From Nilaparvata lugens (Eukaryota > Arthropoda > Insecta > Hemiptera > Delphacidae): a stretch of DNA of 64,000 nucleotides. The DNA is taken from NCBI RefSeq assembly GCF_014356525.2, contig NC_052511.1, positions 26,778,097 to 26,842,096 of the forward strand, given 5' to 3'. The position numbers and the translations under genes are program-made. Of the stretch, positions 1 to 10,700 are shown piece by piece. The notes under the pieces are model-generated. The model ran no database searches and had not been told where the DNA came from. It was given only the letters and a program-made list of their open reading frames with translations. The stretch's first letter is position 1. Every line of letters begins with the position of its first letter.

Positions 1-236
1 GTTTTTTTCAGGAGAATGTCACGATCAATTGAATCAAAGGCTTTAGCCAAATCTATAAATACAAGGAGGACCTTTTTATCACACTTAATTCATTCATGAA
101 TCTGTTTGTTTAATAGGTAGAGGTCATCATTAATGTTCTCATCTTTTCTATACCCATCAAACTTATTTTGATATAGAATTTTGTTTGAGGAAATGTAATT
201 CTCCAGCTGGAGCCTTACCGCCTTCTCTAAAATGTT
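1..236 (-). pseudogene. LINE reverse transcriptase fragment (Jockey/CR1-like), cut by window edge
   Basis: Read on the minus strand this encodes part of a non-LTR reverse transcriptase. The clearest piece is the motif A block VFIDLAKAFDSIDRDILL, which holds the first catalytic aspartate of the polymerase (FxDxxKAFD). Upstream is the usual RT1-2 stretch, including LEKAVRLQLENYISSN and ILYQNKFDGYRKDENIND. One in-frame TGA sits about 14 codons before motif A, so this is a dead copy. Motifs B and C would lie beyond position 1, outside the window. The lineage is inferred from the KAFDSIDRDILLKKL wording, which resembles Jockey/CR1 rather than RTE elements. It probably belongs to the same broad group as the fragments at 42.4 and 63.6 kb. 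Confidence 0.8.
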
Positions 237-900
237 AGATGTCACACTCATTGAATTTATTCTTACTCTACTTTCATACTTGATTGATTACTCACAGTTT
301 TCTTTCAGAGGAATGATCAAAAGTTTGTACTTAAAAAAATGAAGCTCATTCAAAAAAAAAATTATTTTCCCTGACTCTCAGCTATGAAATTGTTTTATTT
401 ACAATATTGGGGCACTGAGATTCGCTCGTTATTTATTTATAAACTATTGATAAACAGAACACAATTCTTTAAAATGATTGGGGAAGGACTAACAGGCACA
501 GCCCAAAACTGTTTCTTCCCCGAATCTTGATTTTTTTAGACTATAAATAGTCCAGACAGTAGGTTATGTTTCATACACTTGAATATTCAGGTACAATTTT
601 CAGTCCAAACATTTAAAAACAAAAACGTTCTAATAAAGATTATTTACAAACCAAATAGAATAACAAAATAACACTCCAGTTTAGAATGATTATCATGTCA
701 TGTCAACAAATCAGATTATTTTGATCAAGTCGATTAAAATTTCTAGATAATATTTCTCGCTGATTGATTACACAGCTGGAAATAATTCTGTTTTTCTCTC
801 ACACACGCATCTTCTGTTTCGACAGACGACGAAATTATCATCTGTTTTTCCAAGGATGAATAATTGTTATCCTTTACATGTCCTTCAGCGAGTTTTTCCA
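237..900. other. AT-rich stretch, nothing recognised
   Basis: No convincing gene, terminal repeat or RNA is visible. The first part may be decayed LINE sequence upstream of the RT fragment. Confidence 0.4.
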
Positions 901-939
901 GGGATCAGACCTAGTGCAATCGAATTTTTATATCATAAA

Positions 940-1045
940 CCTACTATGTTCCAAATTTCGTGAAAATCGTTAGAGCCGTTTTCGAGATCCGTTGGACATA
1001 AATAACCAGATATAAAAATATAAAAAGATATACAGAAATACCTCG
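940..1045 (+). repeat. Transposon-derived end repeat with AAATCGTTAGAGCCGTTTTC motif
   Basis: The block at 963-987 (AAAATCGTTAGAGCCGTTTT, then CGAGA) recurs inside the 166-bp tandem units at 15.5-15.9 kb, and in decayed form near 40.7 kb and at the right edge (about 63,960). It is followed here by an AT-rich run containing ATAAATAACCAGATATAAAA. The recurrence shows it is repetitive. Which element it belongs to is not certain. Confidence 0.5.
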
Positions 1046-1050
1046 CTTAT

Positions 1051-1669
1051 GGCTGTGCAAAGGCTAAAAATAAACTTTTCACTCGTGATATTCTTCATCG
1101 TTTTTTGATTTGTATATCATCAAGCTATCAAAATGAAAAAGTTTTCTCAGGAAAACATTTTTTTCTGATCATTACTTTTTGAGATATGAGCGCCTAAAAT
1201 TTAAATTTTTGGGACAGAACATTTCAAATTCGGTACGATATAAATCCATGAGATTTAGAGGGTGGTACCATGAGATACAATTTGATCTAGTTAAACAAAA
1301 ATTTTCTGAATATATCAATTTTTGGAAAAGTTATTCAATTTACCAAAAATAACTCAACTAAAAGTTATTTTTGGTTACTTTTAGTAAATTGAATAACTAT
1401 CTTAAAAATTGATATTTTCAGAGAATTTTTGTTTTAATAGATAAACAATACCATGAAGAATCTATCCTCTAAATCTCATGGATTTATCTCTCACCGAATT
1501 TGAAATGTTCTGTCCCAAAAATTCAGGCGATCATATCTCTAAAAGAAATGATCAGAATAAAAATGTTGTCCTGAAAAACTTTTTCATTTTGAAAGCTTGA
1601 TGATATACAAATCAAAAAACTTAGAAAATTATCACGATTAGAAAGTTTATTTTTAGCCTTTGCACAGCC
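1051..1669. mobile_element. Long palindromic DNA element (~620 bp)
   Basis: The two halves are inverted copies of each other. The left end reads GGCTGTGCAAAGGCTAAAAA (1,051) and the right end is its reverse complement, ending TGCACAGCC at 1,669. Homology continues through both arms: the GGGACAGAACATTTC block near 1,212 is matched by GAAATGTTCTGTCCC near 1,500, up to a centre near 1,345-1,380 where TCAATTTACCAAAAATAACT faces AGTTATTTTTGG. TTA is present just outside both ends, with one extra base on the left, which fits a short target duplication. There is no coding capacity. A second copy of the family at 51.6-53.75 kb is interrupted by a LINE. Confidence 0.8.
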
Positions 1670-2435
1670 TTAATAAAATAGGATTCAATAATTGAAATTT
1701 TCTCTACTCTCTTTCAGATTCAATTAACATTTTTATAAGAGCAATAATTATGAAAAAGTACATAAAATCAAGAGCAACAAATCAGAAAAAATACCAAACA
1801 AGAACTGCTCTGAACACAGGTATCATCACTCCTAGACTACTTAAAACATTCACAACGACATCCTCGCATTAATCAGTATGCTTTTCCCTAAGCTACCAGA
1901 ATTTATGAAAAATCCGGAAAATAATAAAATAAGTCATCTCAAGCAAATAGTCAACAAATGGATACTCAGTGTGAATCGTGAGGAAATGGATAATTATATG
2001 GTATCAATTTATCCTGATCGATAGTGGTCGAGTAGTGTGATAAGATCGCAAGTATAGCTTACAATAATATTAAAAATTAATATAGAATATGAATCAAAAT
2101 AAAATGAAAATATAAATAAGGAAGTTCAAATGAATTTATACGAAATTTAATGTGTACGGTGTGTTGAGGGATTAATTAGGTTTAATTACTTGTAGTACCC
2201 GAATACCATTAATTATCATTCCACGTCTGTAAATAATATATCTTGTAATTAATAATTAGTATTGCTCTGTTTCTTTTGTGTTGGTAATATGTTATGGTTT
2301 AGTGCTCATTATTGGTTGAAATTGTTTTGTTCTTGAATTGCGTTTTATCATTGTATATTTAAGTATATGGAATTGTAGAGAACTCGTTCCTCGCTCAGGC
2401 TTTGCCCATGTGAGGAACCTTCCTCAAGTTTTGTA
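1670..2435. other. AT-rich stretch, nothing recognised
   Basis: Very AT-rich with short runs of TAATTA-type words. No terminal repeats, RNA or open frame of interest seen. Confidence 0.4.
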
Positions 2436-2469
2436 TCTATATATTATATAAAATCGAAATGGCACTCAC

Positions 2470-2516
2470 TCTCTGACTGACTGACTGACTGACTCACTCA
2501 CTCACTCACTCACTCG
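2470..2516. repeat. GACT/CTCA tetranucleotide microsatellite
   Basis: Four GACT-type units run into about six CTCA units, inside the 5' part of the Helitron. The equivalent place in the 60.8-kb copy has only one or two units, so the tract is unstable. Confidence 0.85.
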
Positions 2517-2854
2517 CAGGACTAAAAATCTACCGGACCCAAAACGTTCAAATTTTGTAGGTATGTTCAGTTGGCCCTTTAGAGGCGCACTAAGAAATCT
2601 TTTGGCGATATGTTAACTCTAAGGGTGGTTTTTAAGAGTTTAAAGTTCGTCTTTTAGCATGTATATTCTTCTCATTCCAATATCTTAAAATTATAATTAC
2701 TGAAATGTCCATACCATATGTTAATATAGAACTATAATCTAGAGAGAGTACCTCTTCGAAACAGTTGTTCTGGTAACTAAATTAAAAATTTTGTCAGGTT
2801 GGCATTAATTGAGTTGACTTTGTTAGGTTGGCACCAAAATGAAGATTGAAATGC

Positions 2855-2950
2855 ATTTATCCAGGACCTCCTAAATACCAATTTATCCAGTACCTCATAA
2901 ATACCAATTTATCCAGTACCTCCTAAATACCTATTTAGGAGGTCCTGATT
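2855..2950. repeat. 26-bp tandem repeat with an inverted flank, inside the Helitron
   Basis: Three units of the form TTTATCCAGKACCTCCTAAA plus TACCAA stand in tandem. They are followed by TTTAGGAGGTCCTG, the inverse of the unit core, so a small hairpin can form. The 60.4-kb copy has a single unit (AGGAGGTCCTGGATAAATGC on the plus strand). Confidence 0.75.
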
Positions 2951-3630
2951 TATCGAGGAAAAATTGATTGGGTACTGCTACTCCAATCAGAGCTATTCCT
3001 GGGAATATTATATTACTATAATATCGCCATATCCGTTTAGCCAGACGTTCAGTCTGGACCCCCGACTGGATCGTCCTAACATAATGATAAAAATATGACA
3101 TAACATTTCAAATTTGGTAGGTGTGTTCAGTTGGCCCTTTAGAGGCGCAATAAGAACGGATTTGGAAAAATTTCCAAAGATACGCCCAAAATCTGCGTTT
3201 TTTAGGGTTTTCTCAGCTTTATTGAGAACAAATGAACAGAAAATGTTCAAATTCACTACAGAAGCTCAGCTGGGGTGCAAGAATGTTGTGTTAGAAGGAA
3301 TTTGAAATAACGCCAGAAATACGCCCAAAATTAGCGTTTTCTCAGCTTTTCTGCGTTTCCTCACCTTTTTCAATAATTGATAGAAATATATTTTGAAAAA
3401 TTCAGTACACAGGTTTAGCTGAGGTGGAAGAATTTTGTTCGCCAAAGATACGCCGATATAGTAACAGGTGTTTTTTGAGATCAAATTGACATAATACGTT
3501 CAAATTCGGTACAGAGGTTCCGCTGAGGCCTACATGCAGGCGAGCGAAGCGAGCCCGCTGAACTCATTTTTGAACGACCGCCCCCTGGCTAGACGGGTAT
3601 GGCGAGCGAAGCGAGCCTGACGGCTAGTCT

Positions 3631-4045
3631 TCTATACTTATAAAATTATCTCACTGACTCACTCACTGATCACGATCTCTGGAAAACTACTGAATGTATT
3701 GCAACTAAACTTGGAATATAGCTTCCTTATATGTCCTAGGTGCTCACTAAGAAATGTTTCGGCGATATTTCAACTCTAAGGGTGGTTCTCAAGGGTTTAA
3801 AGTTCGTCTTTTAGCATGTATATTCTTCTTCTCCCAATCTCTTAATTATAATTGAAATGTCCATATCATATGTTACTATAGAACTTTAATCTAGAGCTAG
3901 AGGGAATACCTCTTCGAAACAGTTGTTAACTGGCAACTAAATTAATAATTTTATCAGGTTGGCATTAAGTTGATTTGACTTTATTAGGTTGGCACCAAAT
4001 TGAAGAACTAATTAAAATGCATTTATCGAGAACAAATAAATTGAG
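3631..4045 (+). mobile_element. Second Helitron-like copy, family B, directly after the first
   Basis: Four bases after the CTAG end of the previous element a new start appears, TCTATACTTATAAAATTATC with CTCACTGACTCACTC. The block 3,747-4,035 repeats 2,589-2,870 of the first copy with scattered changes; both contain AAAGTTCGTCTTTTAGCATG and TACCTCTTCGAAACAGTTGT. I see no CTAG-type hairpin end before about 4,080, so the copy is probably truncated at its 3' side. Confidence 0.65.
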
Positions 4046-4430
4046 CTTCAATCAGAGCTAATGTAAAAGCCTGGGAGTATAGATAATTTTAATTTTTCAT
4101 AAAACAAACTTTTATGACGAGAGTTTGAAAGAATTAAACAGCTTGAAAGAATTAACTGTACTTGGATGGTTAATAGTATGAGCTGTTCTACTATTCAACA
4201 TCCAATAAAATTTGTATTTTGCTGTTAATAGATTATCTTATTGATGTTACTGGTGATTATTAATAAACCATTATTTTCCCAGTTCGAAAAGACCGGGTTG
4301 CGCCCATACTGAAGCCATATTATTGGCAAATTATTTTTATTGAATTTATTCAATTACTTCTTATTTGATTATTTTGATTCACATTCACTTCACATTAAGA
4401 GCTAGTTGGCAATTAGTTGATACTCCCTTT
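4046..4430. other. Unassigned AT-rich DNA
   Basis: No gene or repeat end recognised. Confidence 0.35.
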
Positions 4431-4750
4431 TCTTCTGCATTTTTTTTCTCTGCTTTGTTCTCTGTATTCTCTATTCTGAGCTCATTCACTCTCACATCTC
4501 AACTTTGGTTTCTCTCTTTTCTTCATTCCTCATCACTCTTTTGGGTTTCCTTATTATCTTATTTAACTTTCTCATATTTTTTCGTCAAGGTCCTTCATTC
4601 TCCTCCTGTTATCTTCTATCCTTCCTCTGTTTTTTTATAACTTCCCATTCTTGCTCTTCAATTTTTATCCTTCAAATTATATTTTCTTTCTTCAACCTTT
4701 CCTTCCCATCTCTCGTTCTCTGCTCTTCTTCCTCTTATATCTATCTATTT
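4430..4750 (+). repeat. Pyrimidine-rich tract
   Basis: Strongly C+T-biased on the plus strand (TTCTCTC and CTTCC runs). Open frames of 80-90 codons here encode only hydrophobic F/L/S-rich strings. They exist because the tract is poor in purines and therefore in stop codons. Confidence 0.8.
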
Positions 4751-5080
4751 TAGCTGTTATTTTGTATTGGCGTGCTACCGTCTACTCATTTTCCTCTGAT
4801 CATGGTTCTGTCTATTCTTTCTAATATTTTCTTGCACCACTGCCAGGCATTCTACCTAGTCTCTTTCCCTACTCAGTTATCTCATTTGATTACTATCAAC
4901 TCTTCACATCTACTAGTTCATTTTCATATATGAACTTTATTTTTTCTTTCATATACCTATAAACGAAGAATTAATAATGAGTTTTATTTTCACCATATAA
5001 AACAAAAAAAATCTCACATATCCTAGTCTCTATCCTTCCATTCCATCCTTTTCTCTTTATTTATCTCATGGCGTCTACAG
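4751..5080. other. Unassigned AT-rich DNA
   Basis: Nothing recognised apart from a candidate splice acceptor at its right end. Confidence 0.3.
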
Positions 5081-5488
5081 GAGCGATTGACGGAGAGTAA
5101 GCGTCGCGTCACCAACACTCAGCCGTCATCCTCGCCGCAGACGTCACTCGTCATCCGTCTCGGTCCTCAAATATTCATCTCGTACAGGAAATTGAGGCTT
5201 TGCATTTCAAATGACTTCGGTCAACCCTCTCCTCCTCATCCTCCTCCAACTCCACGACCACCTCCTCCAACCCTTCACCTTCCCCTCTTCCTCTTTCACT
5301 CCTCCCATCCCTGCTCCTCCTCATCTTCCACCTCTATCACCTCCTCATCGTCCTCCTCCTTCGCCAACTCCTCCTCCGCCACCTATCACCATCCGACTGA
5401 CGACCAACTTGCTTCGGCTGCTTTCAACATGAACATGAATACGCCGCCGCCGACAGATCAAACATTCAGCCAACAACTTCTTGACTGA
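5081..5488 (+). CDS. Candidate terminal coding exon, Ser/Pro-rich (weak)
   Basis: A pyrimidine-rich run ends in CTACAG at 5,080, a plausible splice acceptor, and a frame stays open to TGA at 5,486-5,488. The start is GC-richer than its surroundings and encodes SKRRVTNTQPSSSPQTSLVI. The middle is Pro/Ser-rich and comes from TCC/CTC repeats, where the other frames are open too. The tail (DDQLASAAFNMNMNTPPPTD, then QTFSQQLLD) is not low complexity. An AATAAA follows at 5,872. No family is recognised. The Pro/Ser core is the sort of sequence that opens frames by chance, so this is only a candidate last exon of a plus-strand gene. Confidence 0.2.
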   Translation, partial: ERLTESKRRVTNTQPSSSPQTSLVIRLGPQIFISYRKLRLCISNDFGQPSPPHPPPTPRPPPPTLHLPLFLFHSSHPCSSSSSTSITSSSSSSFANSSSATYHHPTDDQLASAAFNMNMNTPPPTDQTFSQQLLD

Positions 5489-6555
5489 TCTAATGGAAAA
5501 GTTGGTGGTTCGCCATCAGCCATCAGCCATCACCAGTCTTTGACTAACGAGTAGGCGAGTGTCTAAAGCTAGTGCAAAATCATCGGCAGACAGATACTGC
5601 TATATTGGTTTTGATTGCAGACCTATTGGTGAATATTGCATAGGCTGGACCACAATGTTTTGATTGGTATCTGTGAATATTGTATGAGCTAGAATGGTAG
5701 AATATTTGTGTGATAAGATTAAGTAAATAGGATTGAATGATTTATTTGTAAAAACTCATAATTAGAAATGATTTTTTATTGATTCCAAGTGTTTGTTAGA
5801 ATGACACTTTTTGCGCTTATTAATGAGATAATACAATATACACTTTTTCTTTATAGGGCTACTATTATTGAAATAAAACGAAAATCATCAACCCTTTATA
5901 TTTTATCAAATATAATAAAACATTAGTTTTATGTGTTCATAAACATGCATTTTTAGGTAATACAAATATGGCTTAATAATTCAATTATCTTGTACTGCCA
6001 CAAGATAAAAATATCTGTGATCAGTTTTGGAAAATTTGCATACTATTGTGTACTGAAAGAGGTAATAGTAACATAGGTCCCGTTAATTTGTCAGGTGTTT
6101 TGAAACTTATCACTGATAGGCTAGAAGGACCCACATCATAGAACTACAAGAGAAAGATTTTAATAGTGGCATATCCGGCATAGAAACCATGTACTGTATT
6201 ACGTCCGGAGTTTTATTTATTATTATTTTCATTTATTTATTTACAATGCAAATAACACTAAAGTAATAACATTGAAAGATAAAATAATAAGGTAGTCCTT
6301 GTGCTATTTTTCTTCCAAATTTATAGATGACAAAGTCCAAGATAAGGTTAGAATTTCACGTGTACAATTTTTATAAAATTTTAGTTTTGCAACTACTTCA
6401 ATAACCAAAATAACCCACATCATTGAAAGAAAAGAGAAACATTTTCAACAGCGATTTGGTTGAAATTCAATCATAAATTTAATTTATGTATGCATTTTCC
6501 TAGATATTTTGAAGAATCTCTTATGTTGCTCATGATTGGTTTTTCATGTGTAAAC
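5489..6555. other. Unassigned AT-rich DNA
   Basis: Nothing recognised. TTTATTTATTATTATTTTCA near 6,215 may be the reverse of a retroposon tail, but the element body cannot be identified. Confidence 0.3.
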
Positions 6556-6559
6556 CAGT

Positions 6560-6722
6560 AGATTCAGGATGTATATATTTATTGCGGATGATGTCCACTT
6601 GAGCTTTTTGCTTGTAATGGAAAGTTCCATGCTATCAGCGGGACTCGAACCCACGAACGTGGGTGGTGATAGCAGACCGAAACTTGTAACGCTCTTTACC
6701 ACTGGGCCAACCCGTCCGGCAA
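6560..6722 (-). mobile_element. tRNA-headed SINE-like sequence
   Basis: On the minus strand the head begins GCCGGACGGGTTGGCCCAGT and contains an A-box-like TGGCCCAGTGGTAAAGAGCG and a perfect B box, GGTTCGAGTCC (6,641-6,651). The T stem and loop GTGGG/TTCGAGT/CCCGC can form. The acceptor stem does not close and the spacing between boxes is longer than in a normal tRNA, so this is a tRNA-derived retroposon head or tRNA relic, not a working tRNA gene. About 80 bp of non-tRNA sequence follow, without a clear tail. Confidence 0.6.
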
Positions 6723-8352
6723 TATAAACCTGACAAAATAGAAAGCCCATACGTGTTGGGCTTTAATAAATCTATGACATTCTCATAGAACTACTGGACA
6801 GTCTTTGTCTTTTAAATTCATCAGTCAAATATTTATTGAATGTTTTATGTTATTCGTGACTTATGTCTTTGAGAAGATTTGTCTGTTTACAGTTCACTAT
6901 TCTTATGACGCATTGAAAATGTACAGCAAAAACATTTTATCTTTTTCATTACTATTTATTTTCAATCCTTGACTCTATTTTTTTTCTGTTACAGGTCAGT
7001 TATCATTCTTCACTCATCGACAGTTTGGTACTGTACTGGTTAAGCATACTGGCATTCAAACCCTGATTACAAGGTACAATAAAAATTTGTATAAATACAA
7101 CAGTTTGAAGTTTAAAATGGAAGTGAAAAATCAAGGACCTGCCGGTAGAAGAGAGACTTACTTTTGTCATTTTGTTTAGTATCATGTCAGTGAATTCTAT
7201 TGAATGGAATTGAGGATGAATTGAAGTTTCTCCTATAGATAAAATCTAGAACAGACAATCCTTAAGAGATAAGACAACAATTATCACCAACATTTACATA
7301 AAGTAAATTAATATAACAATCAAATTAGGGTTAAGTCCAAATTTACTTCACAGCGTGCATTGAGAGAATAAAACTGAAATCCTGTACTTCGTCACTCTTT
7401 TGCGACTAACAAATCCGTGAAGTGGTTCACTACGGTGAAAAGTTATTTTTCCGTCTGCAAGGAGTTTTCTTGTATATAGTCTAGGTGTTAGCAAGGGGGA
7501 TGGTTGAGTGGTGGAAGGGATGGGGGTTGGAAAGACATGCTAGAAGCAGCTGTTGTCGCGAATTAAGAAGGGCGTAGCCAATAACTCAGGATTATAACGC
7601 AGTTTCGTGATAAAGTCGGCGTCTTGAGTGACATTGCTCCGTTATGAAGACGGAACGGAGGAGCGGACATTGCCGCCGTAGCTGATAAAAGCTTTTAGCG
7701 TCGCTGCCGCCACTGAAACACTTCTTACAAGATCTCTGTAATACGCAGAAGGGAGGTAGTTTGTTATCCTTTTCCTCCATATGACCACTATGCATCTTCT
7801 GTCATTCTCGCTTTCTTGTGAAGTGTGAGGGTTTAGTATAATAGTGGTATTGCATAGTGTGAGAGCATTTTCTCTCTATTCCTCCACCCATATCGTGAAT
7901 AGGTTGTTAATAGTATATAGCTCATATACCATTTATATATGCAGGGTTATAGTATAGTTTTCTATACTTTTTCTAAATCTTGTCATTCTTGTGCAGTGTG
8001 AGGGCTTAGCGTAAAGTGAAATATTTCACTGTGTTAGGGCTTTCTCTCTCTCTTTTCACTTATCTCATGAATAGATTGGTATAGTTTATAGTAAATATCT
8101 AGCATAGCTTTTATATTTGCAGGGCTTTACAGGTTCTGTACTGTGTAATTATGTATGATCCTAATCATGAATTTAAAAGAAAATCAAAAATCTTACCCTC
8201 TTTTTTCTTGGTTCCCGAAATTCTGCCAAATGGAATTGTTTTCTAAATCTTTCTCACCACCACATGCCATAATTTCTATACTACAGTTAGTGAGGCTGTT
8301 TAGTGAGTAGGGAACCGATCCTAAATAATTTTAGAATAAATGGTTCACTTTA
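6723..8352. other. Unassigned DNA with one weak exon-like segment
   Basis: No transposon ends seen. A good acceptor (TTTTTTTTCTGTTACAG) ends at 6,994. One frame from there stays open to a weak GTACAA donor near 7,071, reading QLSFFTHRQFGTVLVKHTGI and a few more residues. Around 7,560-7,790 the GC content rises, but no recognisable gene is present. Confidence 0.3.
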
Positions 8353-9099
8353 GGCCGGGATTACACGGTCAAATGTTTTATAAAAGATCTTTTATAAATG
8401 ATGATGACCATCTTTTATAAAAGATTTGAATACTGATTCTTTTATAAAACATTTCGGACCCGTATTACACTGTCAAGAGATCTTTGTATTTTTTAATTCA
8501 ACTTATCAAGTATAAACTTTTTATTTCAATTGTTGTAGCAAAACAATGGATGATGAAGAATTCTATTCCTGTGCAAGTATACTTAGTGCTGTCGTGTCAA
8601 TATCACTTATCCTGAAAAAAGACAACGTCGTCGTAATCGTCGTGTTTACCTTCATTTTTTCTGACAGAAATTGGCTTCTAAGACCATTTATTTTCTTCTT
8701 GATGTCATCATGTGTAATCCAGGTCAAGGTTTATATTTTCGGCAATTCTTTCATAAATTGATGTCTTAATAGTCTATTTTTATAATCTTGATGTTTAGGA
8801 TTAAATAGACTTTCATGATTTTCATATTCGGAAATAAGGAGCTTAGTGGTTTCAACACACCAAGTGTCCTTCGAAGACATTTCATTCAAATTAAAAACTA
8901 ACCTGAAATAAAACTAACCTCAGTCAAATTAACATCACCTGAAATTCAGAATCTCAACTTTTATAAAAGATAATACAACCTATTATCTTTGATAAAAGAA
9001 ATCTTTTATAAAATATGGCCTATTAGACTATCAAATATGTTTGTCAAATATATTTTATAAAAGATCTTTCATAAAACATTTGACCGTGTAATCCCGGCC
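8353..9099. mobile_element. PIF/Harbinger-like DNA element
   Basis: Terminal inverted repeats of about 45 bp start GGCCGGGATTACACGGTCAA (8,353) and end with the exact inverse, finishing CCGTGTAATCCCGGCC at 9,099, with roughly one mismatch. The element is flanked by TTA on both sides (8,350-8,352 and 9,100-9,102). A 3-bp TTA duplication with GGCC-type ends is the signature of PIF/Harbinger. The arms also carry several AAAAGATCTTTTAT palindromes. The element is about 747 bp and lacks a full transposase. Confidence 0.88.
8546..8700 (+). pseudogene. Possible remnant of a Harbinger-encoded protein start (weak)
   Basis: Inside the Harbinger-like element an ATG (8,546) opens MDDEEFYSCASILSAVVSIS. 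About 30 codons in, an adjacent frame reads RQRRRNRRVYLHFF, an arginine-rich stretch of the kind found near the N terminus of Harbinger proteins. A frame change and a stop are needed to follow it, so it is at best a broken first exon. No DDE catalytic region is present. Confidence 0.25.
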
Positions 9100-9770
9100 T
9101 TACAGTTTTCATGGGCTATAGTGTATCAGCTATCAGGCTTTGGTGGACATTTCTCTCTAGAATGTAGACAGTGCAGGGTTTGTGCATATTCATTTTCTTA
9201 TTATTCTCGGTAATCACAATAAACATGATATTGAGATACCAGTTGATTTAGATTGGATATAGCAATGACATTGATTGCTTTTGAAATATTTCAATCTCTT
9301 ATTGATTTGTCCTCGACATGCAGAAACTTCTCTTCTGAAGAGGAAGATATTGTGTCTATTGGTGGACAGATAATAGTTGACTACCTTTATACACTTTTCA
9401 AATTACAAGATTGCTGTTCTACTGCGAATTTGTCATATATTTGTCTCTCTCCTCGCAATCTACCACTTCATTCGCTATGCAAACTCTTTTAGTAATTGAA
9501 AAACTGACAAACAAACAGAATAGTGTCGATTGCACTTCATTTCACCTTTTTTCTCTCTCTGCAGAATGATTACAACTACTCAACTAGCGACTAGCGGTGC
9601 TAGACTTTTTCTCAATCTACATAACAAACATAACGTGTAAGCATAGCACAGCATAGCAGGCCACCTTCAGCTTTCAGTCCCCCACTCTCAAATTGTACAA
9701 CTAATTTGCATAAGCACTTTTACAGCTCAGGTGTGGCACACAGCAATTCCATTCTGTTTATACTCCCTGT
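9100..9770. other. Unassigned DNA
   Basis: A strong acceptor-like run (TTTTTTCTCTCTCTGCAG) ends at 9,565. The next bases hold an ATG frame, MITTTQLATSGARLFLNLHN, running to a GTAAGC near 9,637. It is too short to support without expression data. Confidence 0.25.
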
Positions 9771-10700
9771 TTTTTTTTTCATTCTATTTTCCGCCTCCAT
9801 TTCTTTTTCCTCCCTCTAGTATCATCCTTCAATGCTTTCTTCCCATTTCTATTCAATGCTCTTCCTCTTGCATTTCTTCCTGGCGTTCCTAACATGTAAA
9901 CTATTTTCCTCTTTTTATACTGTCATCTCACGTTTCTTTCTGCCTCCTTCCCTGCTGATTTCAGTTCTCTTCCCTCTGTTCTCCATGCTATTTCTCTCAT
10001 ATTCCTTCCTCTCTCTTTCCCCTCTTGCTATTTGTATTTTCCCATCCTTTTTGATGCTTTTGATTACCCTGTTTCACTCCCCCCTTGCTTTCTATTCCTT
10101 TTCTTTCTTCCTCGTCGTCTACCTCCCCTTTACGTTTCTTTCATTTTTCTTTCCCCTGACTTTCATGATTTCCGTCCACTTTTTTTGAGCTCTTTCCCTC
10201 TGCTCTTCTTGTTTCCTATTTCAAGTTTTTGTTATCATGTTCCTTTCTGCTTCTCATCATTTCACCTCCTTTTTGATATCTTTCCATTCTTCTAAATCCA
10301 CTCACACTCATGGTTATTCCTGTTTCTCTCCTACTTTCTGTACCCTTGCTCTTCCCCTTCTCGATTCTTACCTCTCATCCCTGTTCTCTTTCTATATTTT
10401 CCATGCTCCTGTTTATATTACTAAATTCATTTTTATTTTTCCATCTGTGTTTCGTTCTGTTCCCTTTCTTTTTCACCCACTCCCTCTCACTTTACTTCCT
10501 GTTTCTCAACCTCCTCATTTTATCTTCTTTTCCCTTACTAACTCACTTTCCTTACTTTCTCTTTCTCTTATTCTATTCTCCAACTTTCTTTTCTCTCCTC
10601 TTCACTATCTCTTTTCCATTCGCATTTTCTTCGTGATTCTTCCTCTTTCTCACTGTTCTCTTCCCTCTAGTTACATGCATTTACCCTTGAGCTTCTAATT
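9770..10700 (+). repeat. Long pyrimidine-rich tract (~930 bp)
   Basis: Almost continuous CTTTCC/TTCTCT composition on the plus strand. Overlapping open frames of 87-153 codons encode F/L/S/P strings in more than one frame, which is compositional and not coding. Confidence 0.85.

Larger units (their letters stand above)
2436..3627 (+). mobile_element. Non-autonomous Helitron, family B, full length
   Basis: The 5' end is TCTATATATTATATAAAA, preceded by A. The 3' end is CTAG (3,624-3,627), followed by T. This matches Helitron rules: TC start, CTRR end, insertion between A and T. Ten bases before the 3' end is a hairpin, GGCGAGCGAAGCGAGCC (3,601-3,617). An identical 17-mer lies upstream at 3,539-3,555. 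The body carries a GACT/CTCA microsatellite, a 26-bp tandem repeat, and two copies of the block beginning AGGTRTGTTCAGTTGGCCCT (near 2,560 and 3,119). It encodes no helicase. Other copies of the family start at 3,631 and lie at 60,336-60,860 (minus). Confidence 0.85.

Noticed and set aside
6633..6722. Functional tRNA gene on the minus strand
   Set aside because: A good B box, but the acceptor stem does not pair and the spacing between boxes is too long.
9832..10698. Overlapping plus-strand open frames of 87-153 codons
   Set aside because: They lie in a continuous pyrimidine tract; the peptides are F/L/S/P strings in several frames at once, so they exist for lack of stop codons and not from selection.
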